NCBI RefSeq assembly: GCF_001708445.1
Contig: NZ_CP015637.1
Span: 4,093,001 to 4,157,000, forward strand
Source of the DNA: Pseudomonas fluorescens
Lineage (GTDB): Bacteria; Pseudomonadota; Gammaproteobacteria; Pseudomonadales; Pseudomonadaceae
Direction: 5' to 3'
DNA length: 64,000 nucleotides
Shown: in pieces, positions 25,665 to 35,703 of the stretch
Layout of the letters: every line of letters starts with the position of its first letter
How positions within the stretch are numbered: position 1 is the stretch's first letter
Notes under the pieces: generated by a model
Database searches by the model: none
What the model saw: the letters and a program-made list of their open reading frames with translations, nothing else
What the model was told of the DNA's origin: nothing
Translations under genes and position numbers: made by a program

Positions 25665-27101
25665 TTAAGCCTGGCTGATGAATTTGTGGGTGAGGTAGTG
25701 CTCGATGCCTTCAATGCCGCCTTCCGAACCGTGGCCGCTTTCTTTCATGCCGCCGAAGGGAAGTTCCGTGGCGACGATGCGGTATTGGTTGATGCCGATC
25801 ATTCCGGCCTCCAACCCGTCAGCGACGTCAATGGCTGTTCGAGCGCTGGACGTGAACGCGTAGGCTGACAGCCCGTAGGGCAGTCGATTTGCCTCCTTCA
25901 AACCATCCGCCAAGTGATCGAATGGCATCAGTACGGCGATAGGCCCAAAGGGTTCTTCATGCATGACTCGGGCGCTCATAGGCACATCCGCCAACACGGT
26001 GGGCTCAAAAAAGTAGCCGCTGCATTCCAGGCGTTTACCACCGGCCAACACGCGTGCACCTTTGGCGACGGCATCAGCCACCAACGCTTCCATCTTGGCC
26101 AACTGCCTTGGATTGGCGAGCGGTCCAACCTGGGTACCAGGCAGCAGGCCATCGCCAATGTTCAACGCGAGGGTGGCCGTCACAAAGTGATCGACAAAGG
26201 TTTCGTAGACGTCACGCTGAATCAGAAACCGCGTTGATGAGATGCAGACTTGGCCAGTCCCGCGGAACCGATTGGCAACGCCTTCGACGGCGGCTTTTTC
26301 GACGTCGGCGTCATCGAATACCAGCACTGGCCCGTGCCCTCCCAATTCCAGGGTGATGGGCTTGACGCCTTCTGCCGCGCGGGCTGATAGCAGCCGCCCG
26401 ATGGGAACCGAACCCGTAAAGGTCACCTTTCGAATGATGGAGGAGGCGATCAGGTGGCTGGAAACCTGATCCGGTACACCAAAGACCACCTGCAACACGC
26501 CTTTAGGCAAGCCTGCATCGTCGAGTGCACGCGCCAGGGCCAGCGCCGTGGAGGGGCTTTCTTCCCCTGGCTTGAGGATGACACTGCAACCTGCGGCCAA
26601 GGCTGCCGAGAGCTTGCGCGCGGGCGTAATGGCTGGGAAATTCCAGGGCGTGAACGCAGCGACAGGACCGATCGCTTGGCGTTTTACCAGTTGCAGCACA
26701 CCGGGACGATTGGCCGGCACTACGCGCCCATCGATGCGGCGTGCGCTTTCGGCAAACCACTCGAAGTATTCAGCCGCACGCGTGACCTCATCCAGGCTTT
26801 CTGCAAGCGGCTTGCCCTCTTCAAGGGTCATTTGCTCGGCAATGTGGGGGGCGCGCTCCAGGATGAGATCGGCAGCACGTTTGAGAATTTTTGCGCGCTT
26901 GTCAGGTACGGTCTGGCGCCATTGCTCAAAGCTCAGTTGCGCCACTTCGAGGGCGTGATTGAGGTCGTCGGTGGTGGCGAGTGGAACGCGCCCGATCTCA
27001 TGTGCGGTTGCGGGGTTGACGACAGCAGCGGTTGCGCGTCCTTCGGCACTGATCCATTCACCACCGATAAAGAGATAAAGCGGGTCGTAAGACGTGTTCA
27101 T
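25665..27101 (-). CDS. NAD(P)-dependent aldehyde dehydrogenase, succinate-semialdehyde dehydrogenase type
   Basis: A 478-residue ALDH from MNTSYDPLYLFIGGEW. The catalytic Glu is in LELGGHGPVL and the nucleophile Cys in GTGQVCISSTRF; the cofactor site FTPWNFPAIT and the GSVPIGRLL (FTGS-type) turn are present. GabD-like enzymes oxidise short aldehydes to acids; substrate is not certain from sequence. First gene of a three-gene operon, divergent from a LysR gene across 310 bp. Confidence 0.85.
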   Translation of the reverse strand: MNTSYDPLYLFIGGEWISAEGRATAAVVNPATAHEIGRVPLATTDDLNHALEVAQLSFEQWRQTVPDKRAKILKRAADLILERAPHIAEQMTLEEGKPLAESLDEVTRAAEYFEWFAESARRIDGRVVPANRPGVLQLVKRQAIGPVAAFTPWNFPAITPARKLSAALAAGCSVILKPGEESPSTALALARALDDAGLPKGVLQVVFGVPDQVSSHLIASSIIRKVTFTGSVPIGRLLSARAAEGVKPITLELGGHGPVLVFDDADVEKAAVEGVANRFRGTGQVCISSTRFLIQRDVYETFVDHFVTATLALNIGDGLLPGTQVGPLANPRQLAKMEALVADAVAKGARVLAGGKRLECSGYFFEPTVLADVPMSARVMHEEPFGPIAVLMPFDHLADGLKEANRLPYGLSAYAFTSSARTAIDVADGLEAGMIGINQYRIVATELPFGGMKESGHGSEGGIEGIEHYLTHKFISQA

Positions 27102-27411
27102 GGGGTTGCCCTTCGGTTGGATTATCAAACGTTCATACAGCTCGGCGCCTGGGGTGCCGCGGCAGGGCTTGTTCAGGCGCCCTGTGCAACCCAGTCTATG
27201 GACTGGGAACCGTTTGATTTAGCCGGCCAGGAGGGAATCATTGTTGTGTCTGGAGGGAATATCGAGCACAGGCAGGAGCGTGTAGCATCTGCACTGCCGC
27301 ACGCGTCATGCGGCGATGACTGTCCGGATCGAAGTTCAAGACGTTAGTGTTTTTTGGTGGCGTACTTCTGCAGTGAAGAACGTTGGGAATTGGATCGACA
27401 GGTAGATCTGG
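27102..27411. promoter_or_regulatory. Divergent region between aldehyde dehydrogenase operon and LysR gene
   Basis: 310 bp with no gene on either strand. This is the usual place for LysR binding (T-N11-A boxes) and both promoters. I could not fix a clear box by eye; the AT-richer part around 27340-27385 (TTAGTGTTTTTTGGTGG) is the likeliest promoter zone. Confidence 0.45.
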
Positions 27412-28338
27412 ATGGATAAGCTTACGAACATGTCGGTGTACGTCAAAGTGGTTGAGATGGGCAGTTTTACTGCTGTGGCTAACCATCTTGACTCTACGGT
27501 CGGCAATGTCTCGCGTGCGGTTTCCGCGCTGGAAAACGTGCTCGACACCCGCCTGTTGCAGCGCTCGACCCGCCGTCTTTCGGTGACGGACGCTGGCCGG
27601 CGCTTTTATGAGCGTTGTACCAAGATTCTGGCGGACCTTGAAAACGCAGAAGCCGAGGCGAGTAATGCCGCGCTGAAACCCAGGGGGACATTGCGTGTGC
27701 ATTGTGTGCCGGGGCTGGCGCGGCAGTTGGTCACCTCGGCCGTGCTGGAGTACCGCCGGGAATTCCCCGAAGTCACCGTGGACTTATTGCTTTCTCAGCG
27801 AATGCCTAACCTTTTGGAAGACCAATTGGACGTGTCTATTCTGATCGCCCGCACGCTGCCGGATTCAGCGTATGTCAGCCAAAAAATCGGTGTTAGCCAT
27901 TGTGTGCTGGTTGCGTCTCCAGCCTATCTGGAACGACACCCAGCCCCTGTGACGCCGGAAGATCTCAATGATCATCAGTGCTTGCTGTTGGGCACCGTCG
28001 ATTATGTGCGGGATGAGTGGCAATTGAAGAGCAAGGCCGGGGATGCCACGTTCGCCCCCCAGGGCCCGAGTTTCAGCGTCAATGATATGGACGCAATGGC
28101 GTCCGCCATTCGAGAGGGCGCAGGCATAGGTTTGCTGGCCGGCTTTTCAGCTATCGAGGACCTGCGTTCAGGCAGGCTCGTGCGTGTTCTGCCTGAGTAT
28201 CACACCTACGAGCGCAATGTTTACGCCGTCTACACATCACGGCAGTTCATCGATGCAAAAATTACCCGCTTCATCGAGACGTTAAAAAATCGGGTCGGCA
28301 CTGAGCTGATGATGACCGCTCAGGAACTCATTGTTTGA
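27412..28338 (+). CDS. LysR family transcriptional regulator
   Basis: A 308-residue LTTR: helix-turn-helix at about residues 3-62 (MSVYVKVVEMGSFTAVANHL..VSRAVSALENVLDTRLLQRSTRRLSVT) and a periplasmic-binding-like effector domain after residue 88. The pattern fits the group 8 type with the LQRSTRRLSVTDAG hallmark. Divergent to the aldehyde dehydrogenase operon, which it likely controls in response to a small carbonyl or acid (inference). A bidirectional terminator follows. Confidence 0.88.
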   Translation: MDKLTNMSVYVKVVEMGSFTAVANHLDSTVGNVSRAVSALENVLDTRLLQRSTRRLSVTDAGRRFYERCTKILADLENAEAEASNAALKPRGTLRVHCVPGLARQLVTSAVLEYRREFPEVTVDLLLSQRMPNLLEDQLDVSILIARTLPDSAYVSQKIGVSHCVLVASPAYLERHPAPVTPEDLNDHQCLLLGTVDYVRDEWQLKSKAGDATFAPQGPSFSVNDMDAMASAIREGAGIGLLAGFSAIEDLRSGRLVRVLPEYHTYERNVYAVYTSRQFIDAKITRFIETLKNRVGTELMMTAQELIV

Positions 28339-28368
28339 ACGAAGCCTGGAACCATTCCCCAGCATGCA

Positions 28369-28392
28369 AAACGGCGCCCGAAGGCGCCGTTT
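28369..28392. terminator. Bidirectional terminator between the LysR gene and nuoN
   Basis: AAACGGCGCC (28369-28378) pairs with GGCGCCGTTT (28383-28392) around CGAA. An A-run upstream and a T-run downstream make it usable for the LysR gene and for the end of the nuo operon. Confidence 0.9.
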
Positions 28393-28418
28393 CTGTTTAC
28401 TGACATCCCGCTAGGCAA

Positions 28419-29882
28419 TCAAACGCCCAGCACCGCGTGCTGCACAAGGGTGAGCAACGGTTGTGGGTACACGCCCAGGAAGAAGGCGAGCAGGGCGATG
28501 GCCAGCAGCATCACGCCACCGGCTTTCTGTTCCCAGTGCAGCTCGGCGTCAACACGGCGCAGGTTTGGCTCGATCAGGTACAGGGTGACCATCACGCGCA
28601 GGTAGTAGAACACGCCGATGGCACTGCCCAGTACCAGGGATGCAACCAACCACCACTCGTGGGCTTCGACACCGGTAGCGACGATGTAGAACTTGCCGAT
28701 GAAGCCCGCGGTCAGCGGGATACCGGCCAGGGAGAGCATCATCACGGTCAGCACGGCGGTCAGGTACGGACGGCGCCAGAACAGGCCGCGGTATTCGTAC
28801 AGGGCGTCGGCGTCACGGCCTTTGTAAGGCGAGGACATCAGGGTGATCACGCCGAACGCGCCGAGGCTGGTGATCACGTAGGTGACCAGGTACACGCCGA
28901 TCGCTTCCACGGCCAGGCCTTTGCTCGCCACCAGGGCGATCAGCAGGTAGCCGAAGTGGGCGATGGACGAGTAACCCAGCAGACGCTTGAGGTTGTTCTG
29001 GGTCAGTGCCAGCAGGTTACCGAACAGGATCGACGCAATGGCGATCACGGTCAGCACGTTGCTCAGCACGCCGGTGTTGGCGGCAGGAGAGATCTGGAAC
29101 AGACGCACCATCACCGCAAACACGGCAACCTTCGACGCGGTGGCCAGGAACGCGGCGACCGGCGCCGGGGCGCCTTCGTACACGTCCGGGGTCCACAAGT
29201 GGAACGGCACCAGCGACAGCTTGAACGCCAGGCCGATCAGCATCATCGCCAGGCCCAGTTGGGCAATCGGCGCGGGGCTGTTGGTGGCGGCCAGGGCGTG
29301 ACCGATACCGGTGAAGCTCAGGCTGCCGGCTTCGGCGTAGAGCAGGGCCATGCCGAACAACAGGAACGCGGAACCGGCGGCCGACAGCACCATGTACTTG
29401 ATGCCGGCTTCCAGGGAGCGCTTGTTGAAGAAGGCGTAGGCCACCAGGCCGTAGGTCGGGATCGACAGCAGTTCCAGGCCGATGAACAAGCCGGCCAGGT
29501 GCTGCGCGCTGACCAGCACGATGCCGCCGGCCGCAGCCAGCAGGATCAGCAGGTACAGCTCTTCGCGGTTGCCCGGGTAGCCCGTGCCGCCTTCGCCGAG
29601 GTAGGCGTGGGCGAGGGTGACGCAGGCCAGGGTCGCCACGAGGATCAGCGCGATATACAGCAACGCGAAGTCATCGATCATCATCAGCGGGGTGACCGCC
29701 AGTGGTGCGACCTTGAGTGCCGGGATAATCGACAGCAGGGCCAGGTTCAAGCCCGCGCAGGACAGCAGGAACGTTTGCGAGTGATTGCGGCGCCAGGCGA
29801 TCGCCAGCATCACCACCACGATGGTGAGGCTGGTGATCAGCAGCGGCGCAAGCGCGATAAAGTGTTGGATCGTGAATTCCAT
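28419..29882 (-). CDS. nuoN: NADH-quinone oxidoreductase subunit N
   Basis: A 487-residue polytopic protein (about 14 spans) starting [15 protein letters not shown]. It is the antiporter-like subunit N of complex I; the conserved lysine-bearing helix region ([20 protein letters not shown] and [17 protein letters not shown]) is visible. The upstream ATG at 29945 was rejected because it lies within nuoM and gives no conserved residues. Last gene of the nuo operon, 8 bp after nuoM. Confidence 0.95.
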   Translation of the reverse strand: MEFTIQHFIALAPLLITSLTIVVVMLAIAWRRNHSQTFLLSCAGLNLALLSIIPALKVAPLAVTPLMMIDDFALLYIALILVATLACVTLAHAYLGEGGTGYPGNREELYLLILLAAAGGIVLVSAQHLAGLFIGLELLSIPTYGLVAYAFFNKRSLEAGIKYMVLSAAGSAFLLFGMALLYAEAGSLSFTGIGHALAATNSPAPIAQLGLAMMLIGLAFKLSLVPFHLWTPDVYEGAPAPVAAFLATASKVAVFAVMVRLFQISPAANTGVLSNVLTVIAIASILFGNLLALTQNNLKRLLGYSSIAHFGYLLIALVASKGLAVEAIGVYLVTYVITSLGAFGVITLMSSPYKGRDADALYEYRGLFWRRPYLTAVLTVMMLSLAGIPLTAGFIGKFYIVATGVEAHEWWLVASLVLGSAIGVFYYLRVMVTLYLIEPNLRRVDAELHWEQKAGGVMLLAIALLAFFLGVYPQPLLTLVQHAVLGV

Positions 29883-29889
29883 AGCGCTC

Positions 29890-31422
29890 TTACCGGGCCG
29901 AAGCGAGTTGAGAGAAGGCGGTGCCGAACCACTGCTGCACGCCATGCATCGTTGCGGCAGAAGTGTCCAGGAACGGTTGCGGGTAAACGCCGATGTAGAT
30001 CAGCAAGACCGCAAGACCGAGCACCATGATCAGTTCGCGAGCATCCATCCCGTGCAGCACGGTGTCGGACTTGGCCGGACCGAAGTACGCGCGGTGGATC
30101 ATGATCAGCGAGTAGACCGAACCGAACACCAGGCCGGAGGTGGCGATGGCGCTGATCCATGGCGTGTGTACGAACGAACCCATCAGGATCAGGAACTCGC
30201 CGATGAAGTTGCCGGTACCCGGCAAGCCCAGGGACGCGGCGGCGAAGAACAGGCTGATCGCCGGCAGGTAGGCAATGCGCGACCACACGCCACCCATCTC
30301 ACGCATGTCACGGGTATGCAGGCGCTCGTACAGCTGGCCACTGAGGATAAACAGCGCGGCAGCCGAGACACCGTGAGCGAGCATCTGGATCACCGCGCCT
30401 TGCAACGCCAGCTGGCTACCGGAGTAGATGCCGATCAGCACGAAACCCATATGGGAAACAGACGAGAAGGCGATCAGACGCTTGATGTCGGTTTGCGCAA
30501 AGGCCAGGAACGCACCGTAGAAGATCCCGATCAGACCCAGGGTCATGGCGATCGGCGCGAACTCGGCCGAGGCATTCGGGAACAGCGGCAGGGCGAAACG
30601 CAGCAGGCCATACGCAGCGGTCTTCAGCAGGATACCGGCCAAGTCCACGGAACCCGCGGTCGGCGCCTGGGCGTGGGCGTCAGGCAGCCAGGAGTGGAAC
30701 GGCACCACCGGCAGCTTCACCGCGAAGGCGATGAAGAAGCCCAGCATCAGGATGTACTCGGTGGTCAGGGACATCTTGGTTTTCAACAGGTCGGCGTAGT
30801 TGAAGGTAATCACGCCCGTGCTGTTGAAGTTGACCAGTACCAGGCCAAGGATCGCCACCAACATGATCAGGCCGGAAGCCTGGGTGAAGATGAAGAACTT
30901 GGTCGCCGCGTAGATCCGGGTTTTCTTGCCGTCCGAAGAACTGTGACCCCAGAGCGCGATGAGGAAGTACATCGGCACCAGCATCATTTCCCAGAAGAAG
31001 AAGAACATGAACAGGTCGAGGGCGAGGAACACGCCGACAACGCCGCCCAGGATCCACATCAGGTTCAGGTGGAAGAAGCCCACGTGACGCTGGATCTCTT
31101 TCCAGGAGCAGAGTACCGAGAGGATACCCAGCAGGCCGGTCAGCAGGATCATCAACAGCGACAGGCCGTCGAGGGCCAGGTGCACGTTGATGCCGAAGCG
31201 TTGGATCCACACGTGCTTGAATTCAAGCGCGAACGTCGGATCGACACCCGGTGCCGGAGCAAATGAATAGTCGCCATGGGCCCACAGCCAGAGGCCGAGA
31301 GCGAGTTCCAGGGACATGGTCAGCAACGCAATCCAGCGGGGGAGGGTGGCGCTGAAGCGTTCACCCATCCAGCAGAGCAGGCCGCCGATAAAGGGGATCA
31401 GGATTAGCCAGGGCAGAATCAT
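29890..31422 (-). CDS. nuoM: NADH-quinone oxidoreductase subunit M
   Basis: A 510-residue antiporter-like complex I subunit with about 14 helices. The central [33 protein letters not shown] (about 117-140) and [30 protein letters not shown] (positions about 240-270) segments carry the conserved proton-channel Glu and Lys residues. Starts [18 protein letters not shown], 39 bp after nuoL. Confidence 0.95.
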   Translation of the reverse strand: MILPWLILIPFIGGLLCWMGERFSATLPRWIALLTMSLELALGLWLWAHGDYSFAPAPGVDPTFALEFKHVWIQRFGINVHLALDGLSLLMILLTGLLGILSVLCSWKEIQRHVGFFHLNLMWILGGVVGVFLALDLFMFFFFWEMMLVPMYFLIALWGHSSSDGKKTRIYAATKFFIFTQASGLIMLVAILGLVLVNFNSTGVITFNYADLLKTKMSLTTEYILMLGFFIAFAVKLPVVPFHSWLPDAHAQAPTAGSVDLAGILLKTAAYGLLRFALPLFPNASAEFAPIAMTLGLIGIFYGAFLAFAQTDIKRLIAFSSVSHMGFVLIGIYSGSQLALQGAVIQMLAHGVSAAALFILSGQLYERLHTRDMREMGGVWSRIAYLPAISLFFAAASLGLPGTGNFIGEFLILMGSFVHTPWISAIATSGLVFGSVYSLIMIHRAYFGPAKSDTVLHGMDARELIMVLGLAVLLIYIGVYPQPFLDTSAATMHGVQQWFGTAFSQLASAR

Positions 31423-31461
31423 GACGGGCTCGTTTCCTTTCGCAAGTTCGCAAAGTTCATA

Positions 31462-33315
31462 TCAGACCGCTACCACAACGATGGCGCCGATCACCAGCAC
31501 GGCACCGGCCGCCATGGAAGCTGCATACCAACGCAGTTGGCCCGTCTCGGTACGGCTCAGGGCGGTGTGACCGCCTTTGGCAGCGCGCGGGATCAAACCG
31601 ATGGTCTGGTCCAGCGGGTCTTTACGCAGTACATGACTGATGGCCAGGTATGGCTTGACGAACAGTTTGTCGTAGATCCAGTCGAAGCCCCAGGCAGCGA
31701 ACCACCAGGCCGAGAGGAAACGGCCGATGCCACTGTTGGCCACGGCGGTCACGAAGCGACGCTTGCCGAGGAACAGCAGGGCCGCCAGCAGGATACCGGC
31801 GATGGCAATGGCGCCCGAGGCGATTTCCAGGCTGTGCTTGGCGGCGCCACCGGCATGGCCGGCGCTTTCCGGCAGTACACCGGCCAGTGGCGGGGTGATC
31901 AGGGCGCCGATGAAGGTCGACAGGATGATCAGCACCGACAGTGGCAACCAGTGGGAGATGCCATGGCCTGCGTGGGCTTCGGTCTTGGCTTCACCGTGGA
32001 AGGTGATGAAGATCAGGCGGAAGGTGTACAGCGAGGTCATGAATGCACCGACCAGGCCTGCATACAGCAGGTTCTGGTTACCGCTGGCAAAGGCTTCCCA
32101 GAGGATTTCGTCCTTGGAGTAGAAACCGGCGGTCACCAACGGCAAGGCGGCCAACGCGGCACCACCGACGATGAAGCTGGCGTAGGCCAGTGGCAGTTTC
32201 TTCCACAGGCCGCCCATCTTGAAGATGTTCTGCTCGTGGTGGCAGGCAACGATCACCGCACCGGAGGCAAGGAACAACAGGGCCTTGAAGAAGGCGTGGG
32301 TCATCAGGTGGAAGATCGCCGCGTCCCAGGCGCCAACGCCCAGGGCCAGGAACATGTAGCCGATCTGGCTCATGGTCGAGTAGGCGAGGATACGCTTGAT
32401 GTCGGTCTGCACCAGCGCGGCGAAGCCGGCCAGTACCAGGGTCACGCCGCCGACCACGCCCACCAGGTGCAGGATGTCCGGCGCCAGGGTGAACAGGCCG
32501 TGGGTACGGGCGATCAGGTAGACACCGGCGGTCACCATGGTCGCGGCGTGGATCAGTGCCGAGACCGGTGTAGGGCCGGCCATCGCATCCGCCAGCCAGG
32601 TTTGCAGCGGCAGCTGTGCGGATTTACCCACGGCGCCGCCCAGCAGCATCAGGGTCGCCAGGGTGATCCAGAAGTCACCGACCTGGAATTTCTGCGGTGC
32701 CAGCACCAGCAGTTCCTGGATGTTCAGCGTGCCCACTTGTTGGAACAGGATGAACAGGCCGATGGCCATGAACACGTCGCCGATGCGGGTGACGATAAAG
32801 GCCTTGAGTGCCGCGTTACCGTTGTTGCGGTTGCTGTAGTAGAAACCGATCAACAGGTACGAGCACAGGCCCACGCCTTCCCAGCCGAAGTACAGGAACA
32901 ACAGGTTATCGCCGAGCACCAGGAACAGCATGCTGGCGATAAACAGGTTGGTGTACGAGAAGAAGCGCGAGTAGCCCGCTTCACCGCGCATGTACCAGGA
33001 TGCGAACAGGTGGATCAGGAAGCCCACGCCCACCACCACGCCTAGCATGGTGATCGACAGGCCGTCGACGTAGAGGGCGAAGTTGGGCTTGAAGCCCTCC
33101 ACCGACATCCATTGCCACAGCACCAGGGTGTAGTGACCGCCTTCGGGTGGCGCGACGTTGAATTGCCAGATGACGTAGGCGGCGACGATCGCCGACAGGC
33201 CAATGGAACCCACGCCGATCAGGGCAGAAAGGTTTTCCGACCAGCGTCCACGGGAGAACGACAGCAGCAGGAAACCGATCAGGGGAAATACGAAAGTCAG
33301 AAAGATCATGTTCAT
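31462..33315 (-). CDS. nuoL: NADH-quinone oxidoreductase subunit L
   Basis: A 617-residue protein, the largest membrane subunit of complex I. The antiporter domain ([58 protein letters not shown]) is in the middle and the long C-terminal extension that forms the lateral helix lies after about residue 500. Start overlaps the nuoK stop by 4 bp. Confidence 0.95.
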   Translation of the reverse strand: MNMIFLTFVFPLIGFLLLSFSRGRWSENLSALIGVGSIGLSAIVAAYVIWQFNVAPPEGGHYTLVLWQWMSVEGFKPNFALYVDGLSITMLGVVVGVGFLIHLFASWYMRGEAGYSRFFSYTNLFIASMLFLVLGDNLLFLYFGWEGVGLCSYLLIGFYYSNRNNGNAALKAFIVTRIGDVFMAIGLFILFQQVGTLNIQELLVLAPQKFQVGDFWITLATLMLLGGAVGKSAQLPLQTWLADAMAGPTPVSALIHAATMVTAGVYLIARTHGLFTLAPDILHLVGVVGGVTLVLAGFAALVQTDIKRILAYSTMSQIGYMFLALGVGAWDAAIFHLMTHAFFKALLFLASGAVIVACHHEQNIFKMGGLWKKLPLAYASFIVGGAALAALPLVTAGFYSKDEILWEAFASGNQNLLYAGLVGAFMTSLYTFRLIFITFHGEAKTEAHAGHGISHWLPLSVLIILSTFIGALITPPLAGVLPESAGHAGGAAKHSLEIASGAIAIAGILLAALLFLGKRRFVTAVANSGIGRFLSAWWFAAWGFDWIYDKLFVKPYLAISHVLRKDPLDQTIGLIPRAAKGGHTALSRTETGQLRWYAASMAAGAVLVIGAIVVVAV

Positions 33316-33620
33316 CCGCGCATCTCACTGGCAGCGTCGATATCAAGCGTGTGGAAGCGACGATACAGTTGCAGCAGGATCGCCAGGCCAATACTGGCCT
33401 CGGCGGCTGCCAGGCTGATCACCAGGATGAACATGACTTGTCCATCCGGCTGGCCCCAACGTGCACCCGCCACGATGAACGCCAGTGCCGCAGCGTTCAT
33501 CATGATTTCCAGGCTCATCAACACGAACAAAATGTTACGGCGGACCATCAGGCCGACCAGGCCAAGGCAGAACAGGATGCCGGCGACCGCCAGACCATGC
33601 TCCAAAGGGATAGCAGGCAT
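33312..33620 (-). CDS. nuoK: NADH-quinone oxidoreductase subunit K
   Basis: A 102-residue, three-helix membrane subunit. The ATG at 33620 ([14 protein letters not shown]) is preferred over one two codons upstream, since AAGGAG lies 8 bases before it but only 2 before the upstream ATG. Conserved Glu residues of the proton path lie in [14 protein letters not shown] and [12 protein letters not shown]. Overlaps nuoL. Confidence 0.94.
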   Translation of the reverse strand: MPAIPLEHGLAVAGILFCLGLVGLMVRRNILFVLMSLEIMMNAAALAFIVAGARWGQPDGQVMFILVISLAAAEASIGLAILLQLYRRFHTLDIDAASEMRG

Positions 33621-33622
33621 CG

Positions 33623-34126
33623 TCATTGCTCCTTGGCTTCGTTGCGGCCCAAGTGGAAGGCGGTGATGGCTGCGGCGAGCAGCAGCATCGAAGCCAGTTC
33701 GACCACCAGCAGGTACGGGCCGAACAGGCTGATGCCCACGGCTTTCGCATCCACGGTGGTGTGGCCGATGGCCTGGCCGCTCTGGTGAGCGAACAGCACA
33801 TACAGCAGTTCACCCAGCAGCAGGGCTGCGAGGACGACCGGGCCGAGCCAGATGCCGGGCTTGAGCCAGACGCGCTCCTGGGCGACCGAAGCCGGCCCGA
33901 GGTTGAGCATCATCACCACAAACACGAACAGCACCATGATGGCGCCGGCGTAGGCGATCACTTCCAGGACACCGGCGAACGGTGCGCCGAGGCTGAAGAA
34001 GGTCATGGCCACGGCGATCAGCGAAATGATCAGATAGAGCAGGGCGTGCACGGGGTTGGTGTTGGTGATCACGCGAAGCGTGGACACAACCGCGATACCC
34101 GATGCGAAATAGAAAGCGAATTCCAT
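33623..34126 (-). CDS. nuoJ: NADH-quinone oxidoreductase subunit J
   Basis: A 167-residue membrane subunit beginning [15 protein letters not shown]. Five helices with the typical [19 protein letters not shown] segment (about 56-74). Its stop overlaps the upstream ATG of nuoK. Role: part of the membrane arm linking quinone reduction to proton pumping. Confidence 0.94.
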   Translation of the reverse strand: MEFAFYFASGIAVVSTLRVITNTNPVHALLYLIISLIAVAMTFFSLGAPFAGVLEVIAYAGAIMVLFVFVVMMLNLGPASVAQERVWLKPGIWLGPVVLAALLLGELLYVLFAHQSGQAIGHTTVDAKAVGISLFGPYLLVVELASMLLLAAAITAFHLGRNEAKEQ

Positions 34127-34135
34127 CTTTCTTCC

Positions 34136-34684
34136 TTAAGGCAGCAAGCTCTTCACGTTGATCGGCTCGGCTTCGTTTTGTGCGGCGCCCTTCGGCTTAC
34201 CGGCAACGGCCATACCTGCAACACGATAGAAGTTGTAATCAGGGTTTTTACCGGGACCAGAGATCAGCAGATCTTCTTTCTCGTACACCAGGTCCTGACG
34301 TTTGAACTCGGCCATCTCGAAATCCGGTGTGAGCTGGATCGCGGTGGTCGGGCAAGCTTCCTCGCACAGGCCGCAGAAAATGCAGCGCGAGAAGTTGATG
34401 CGGAAGAAGTCCGGGTACCAGCGACCGTCTTCGGTTTCAGCTTTCTGCAGGGAGATGCAACCCACCGGGCACGCCACGGCGCACAGGTTGCAGGCTACGC
34501 AACGCTCTTCGCCATCGGGGTCGCGGGTCAGCACGATGCGGCCGCGATAGCGCGGCGGCAGGTACACCGCTTCTTCCGGGTATTGCAGGGTGTCGCGTTT
34601 GCGGAAGCCGTGACCGAACACCATCACCAGGCTTCGCAACTGGGTACCGGTACCCTTAACGATGTCGCCAATATATTTGAACAT
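34136..34684 (-). CDS. nuoI: NADH-quinone oxidoreductase subunit I
   Basis: A 182-residue iron-sulfur subunit. Two ferredoxin-type motifs, [12 protein letters not shown] and [12 protein letters not shown], bind the 4Fe-4S clusters N6a and N6b that pass electrons toward NuoB. Starts [16 protein letters not shown]. Tenth residue block and spacing match the gamma-proteobacterial form. Confidence 0.95.
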   Translation of the reverse strand: MFKYIGDIVKGTGTQLRSLVMVFGHGFRKRDTLQYPEEAVYLPPRYRGRIVLTRDPDGEERCVACNLCAVACPVGCISLQKAETEDGRWYPDFFRINFSRCIFCGLCEEACPTTAIQLTPDFEMAEFKRQDLVYEKEDLLISGPGKNPDYNFYRVAGMAVAGKPKGAAQNEAEPINVKSLLP

Positions 34685-34695
34685 GGGTCAAATCC

Positions 34696-35703
34696 TCACT
34701 GAACCGCGCCCGCTGGCGTGTTCAACAACACAACGGCAGCAGTCACCAGCAAATTGATCAGGGTCAGCGGCAGGCAGAAACGCCAGCTGAAATCCATCAC
34801 CTGGTCGTATCGTGGACGCGGAATGGAAGCGCGCAGCAGGATAAACAGCATGATGAAGAACGCGGTCTTCAGGAAGAACCAGAAGAACGCCAGCTGCGGC
34901 AGGATGCCGAATGGACCGTGCCAGCCGCCGAAGAACAGCGTGACCAGCAGGGCCGAGATCAAGATGATGCCGATGTATTCACCGACGAAGAACATGCCCC
35001 ATTTCATGCCGGCGTATTCAATGTGGTAACCGTCGGCCAGTTCCTGTTCCGCTTCCGGCTGGTCGAACGGGTGACGGTGAGTCACGGCCACGCCAGCGAT
35101 GAAGAAGGTACAGAAGCCAAAGAACTGCGGAATGATGAACCACAGGTTCTGCGCCTGGTACTCGACGATGTCGCGCATGTTGAACGAGCCGACCTGCACC
35201 ACGATGCCCATCAGCGCGAGGCCCATGAACACTTCGTAGGACACGGTCTGGGCCGAGGCACGCAAGCTGCCGAGCAGGGCGAACTTGTTGTTACTCGACC
35301 AGCCGGCGAACAGCACCGCGTAGACCGACAAACCCGCCATGGCGAAGAAGAACAGCAGGCCGATGTTCAGGTCCGCCACGCCCCAGGTCGGGGTGATCGG
35401 GATGATCGCGAAGGCAATCAGCAAGGCGCTCATGGCCACGACCGGTGCCAGGGTGAAGATCACCTTGTCGGCAAACGGCGGGGTCCAGTCTTCCTTGAAG
35501 AACATTTTCAGCATGTCGGCAGCGATCTGGAACATGCCGAACGGGCCAACGCGGTTCGGACCGTAGCGGTCCTGCCACCAGCCCAGCAGGCGACGTTCGA
35601 CGAAGCTGAGCAGGGCGCCCGCGACGACCACGGCCAACAGGATCACGATGGCCTTGACGACCGAGATGATCACGTCGATCACTTCAGGGGTGAACCAGGT
35701 CAT
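34696..35703 (-). CDS. nuoH: NADH-quinone oxidoreductase subunit H
   Basis: A 335-residue, eight-helix membrane subunit that frames the quinone site. Conserved segments [25 protein letters not shown] and [24 protein letters not shown] are intact. Its ATG lies inside the end of nuoG (stop at 35700), a 4-bp overlap. Confidence 0.95.
   Translation of the reverse strand: MTWFTPEVIDVIISVVKAIVILLAVVVAGALLSFVERRLLGWWQDRYGPNRVGPFGMFQIAADMLKMFFKEDWTPPFADKVIFTLAPVVAMSALLIAFAIIPITPTWGVADLNIGLLFFFAMAGLSVYAVLFAGWSSNNKFALLGSLRASAQTVSYEVFMGLALMGIVVQVGSFNMRDIVEYQAQNLWFIIPQFFGFCTFFIAGVAVTHRHPFDQPEAEQELADGYHIEYAGMKWGMFFVGEYIGIILISALLVTLFFGGWHGPFGILPQLAFFWFFLKTAFFIMLFILLRASIPRPRYDQVMDFSWRFCLPLTLINLLVTAAVVLLNTPAGAVQ

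Noticed and set aside
28437..30029. A 530-residue plus-strand open frame opposite nuoN
   Set aside because: Repetitive Gln/His/Arg/Gly composition typical of antisense frames of membrane-protein genes.
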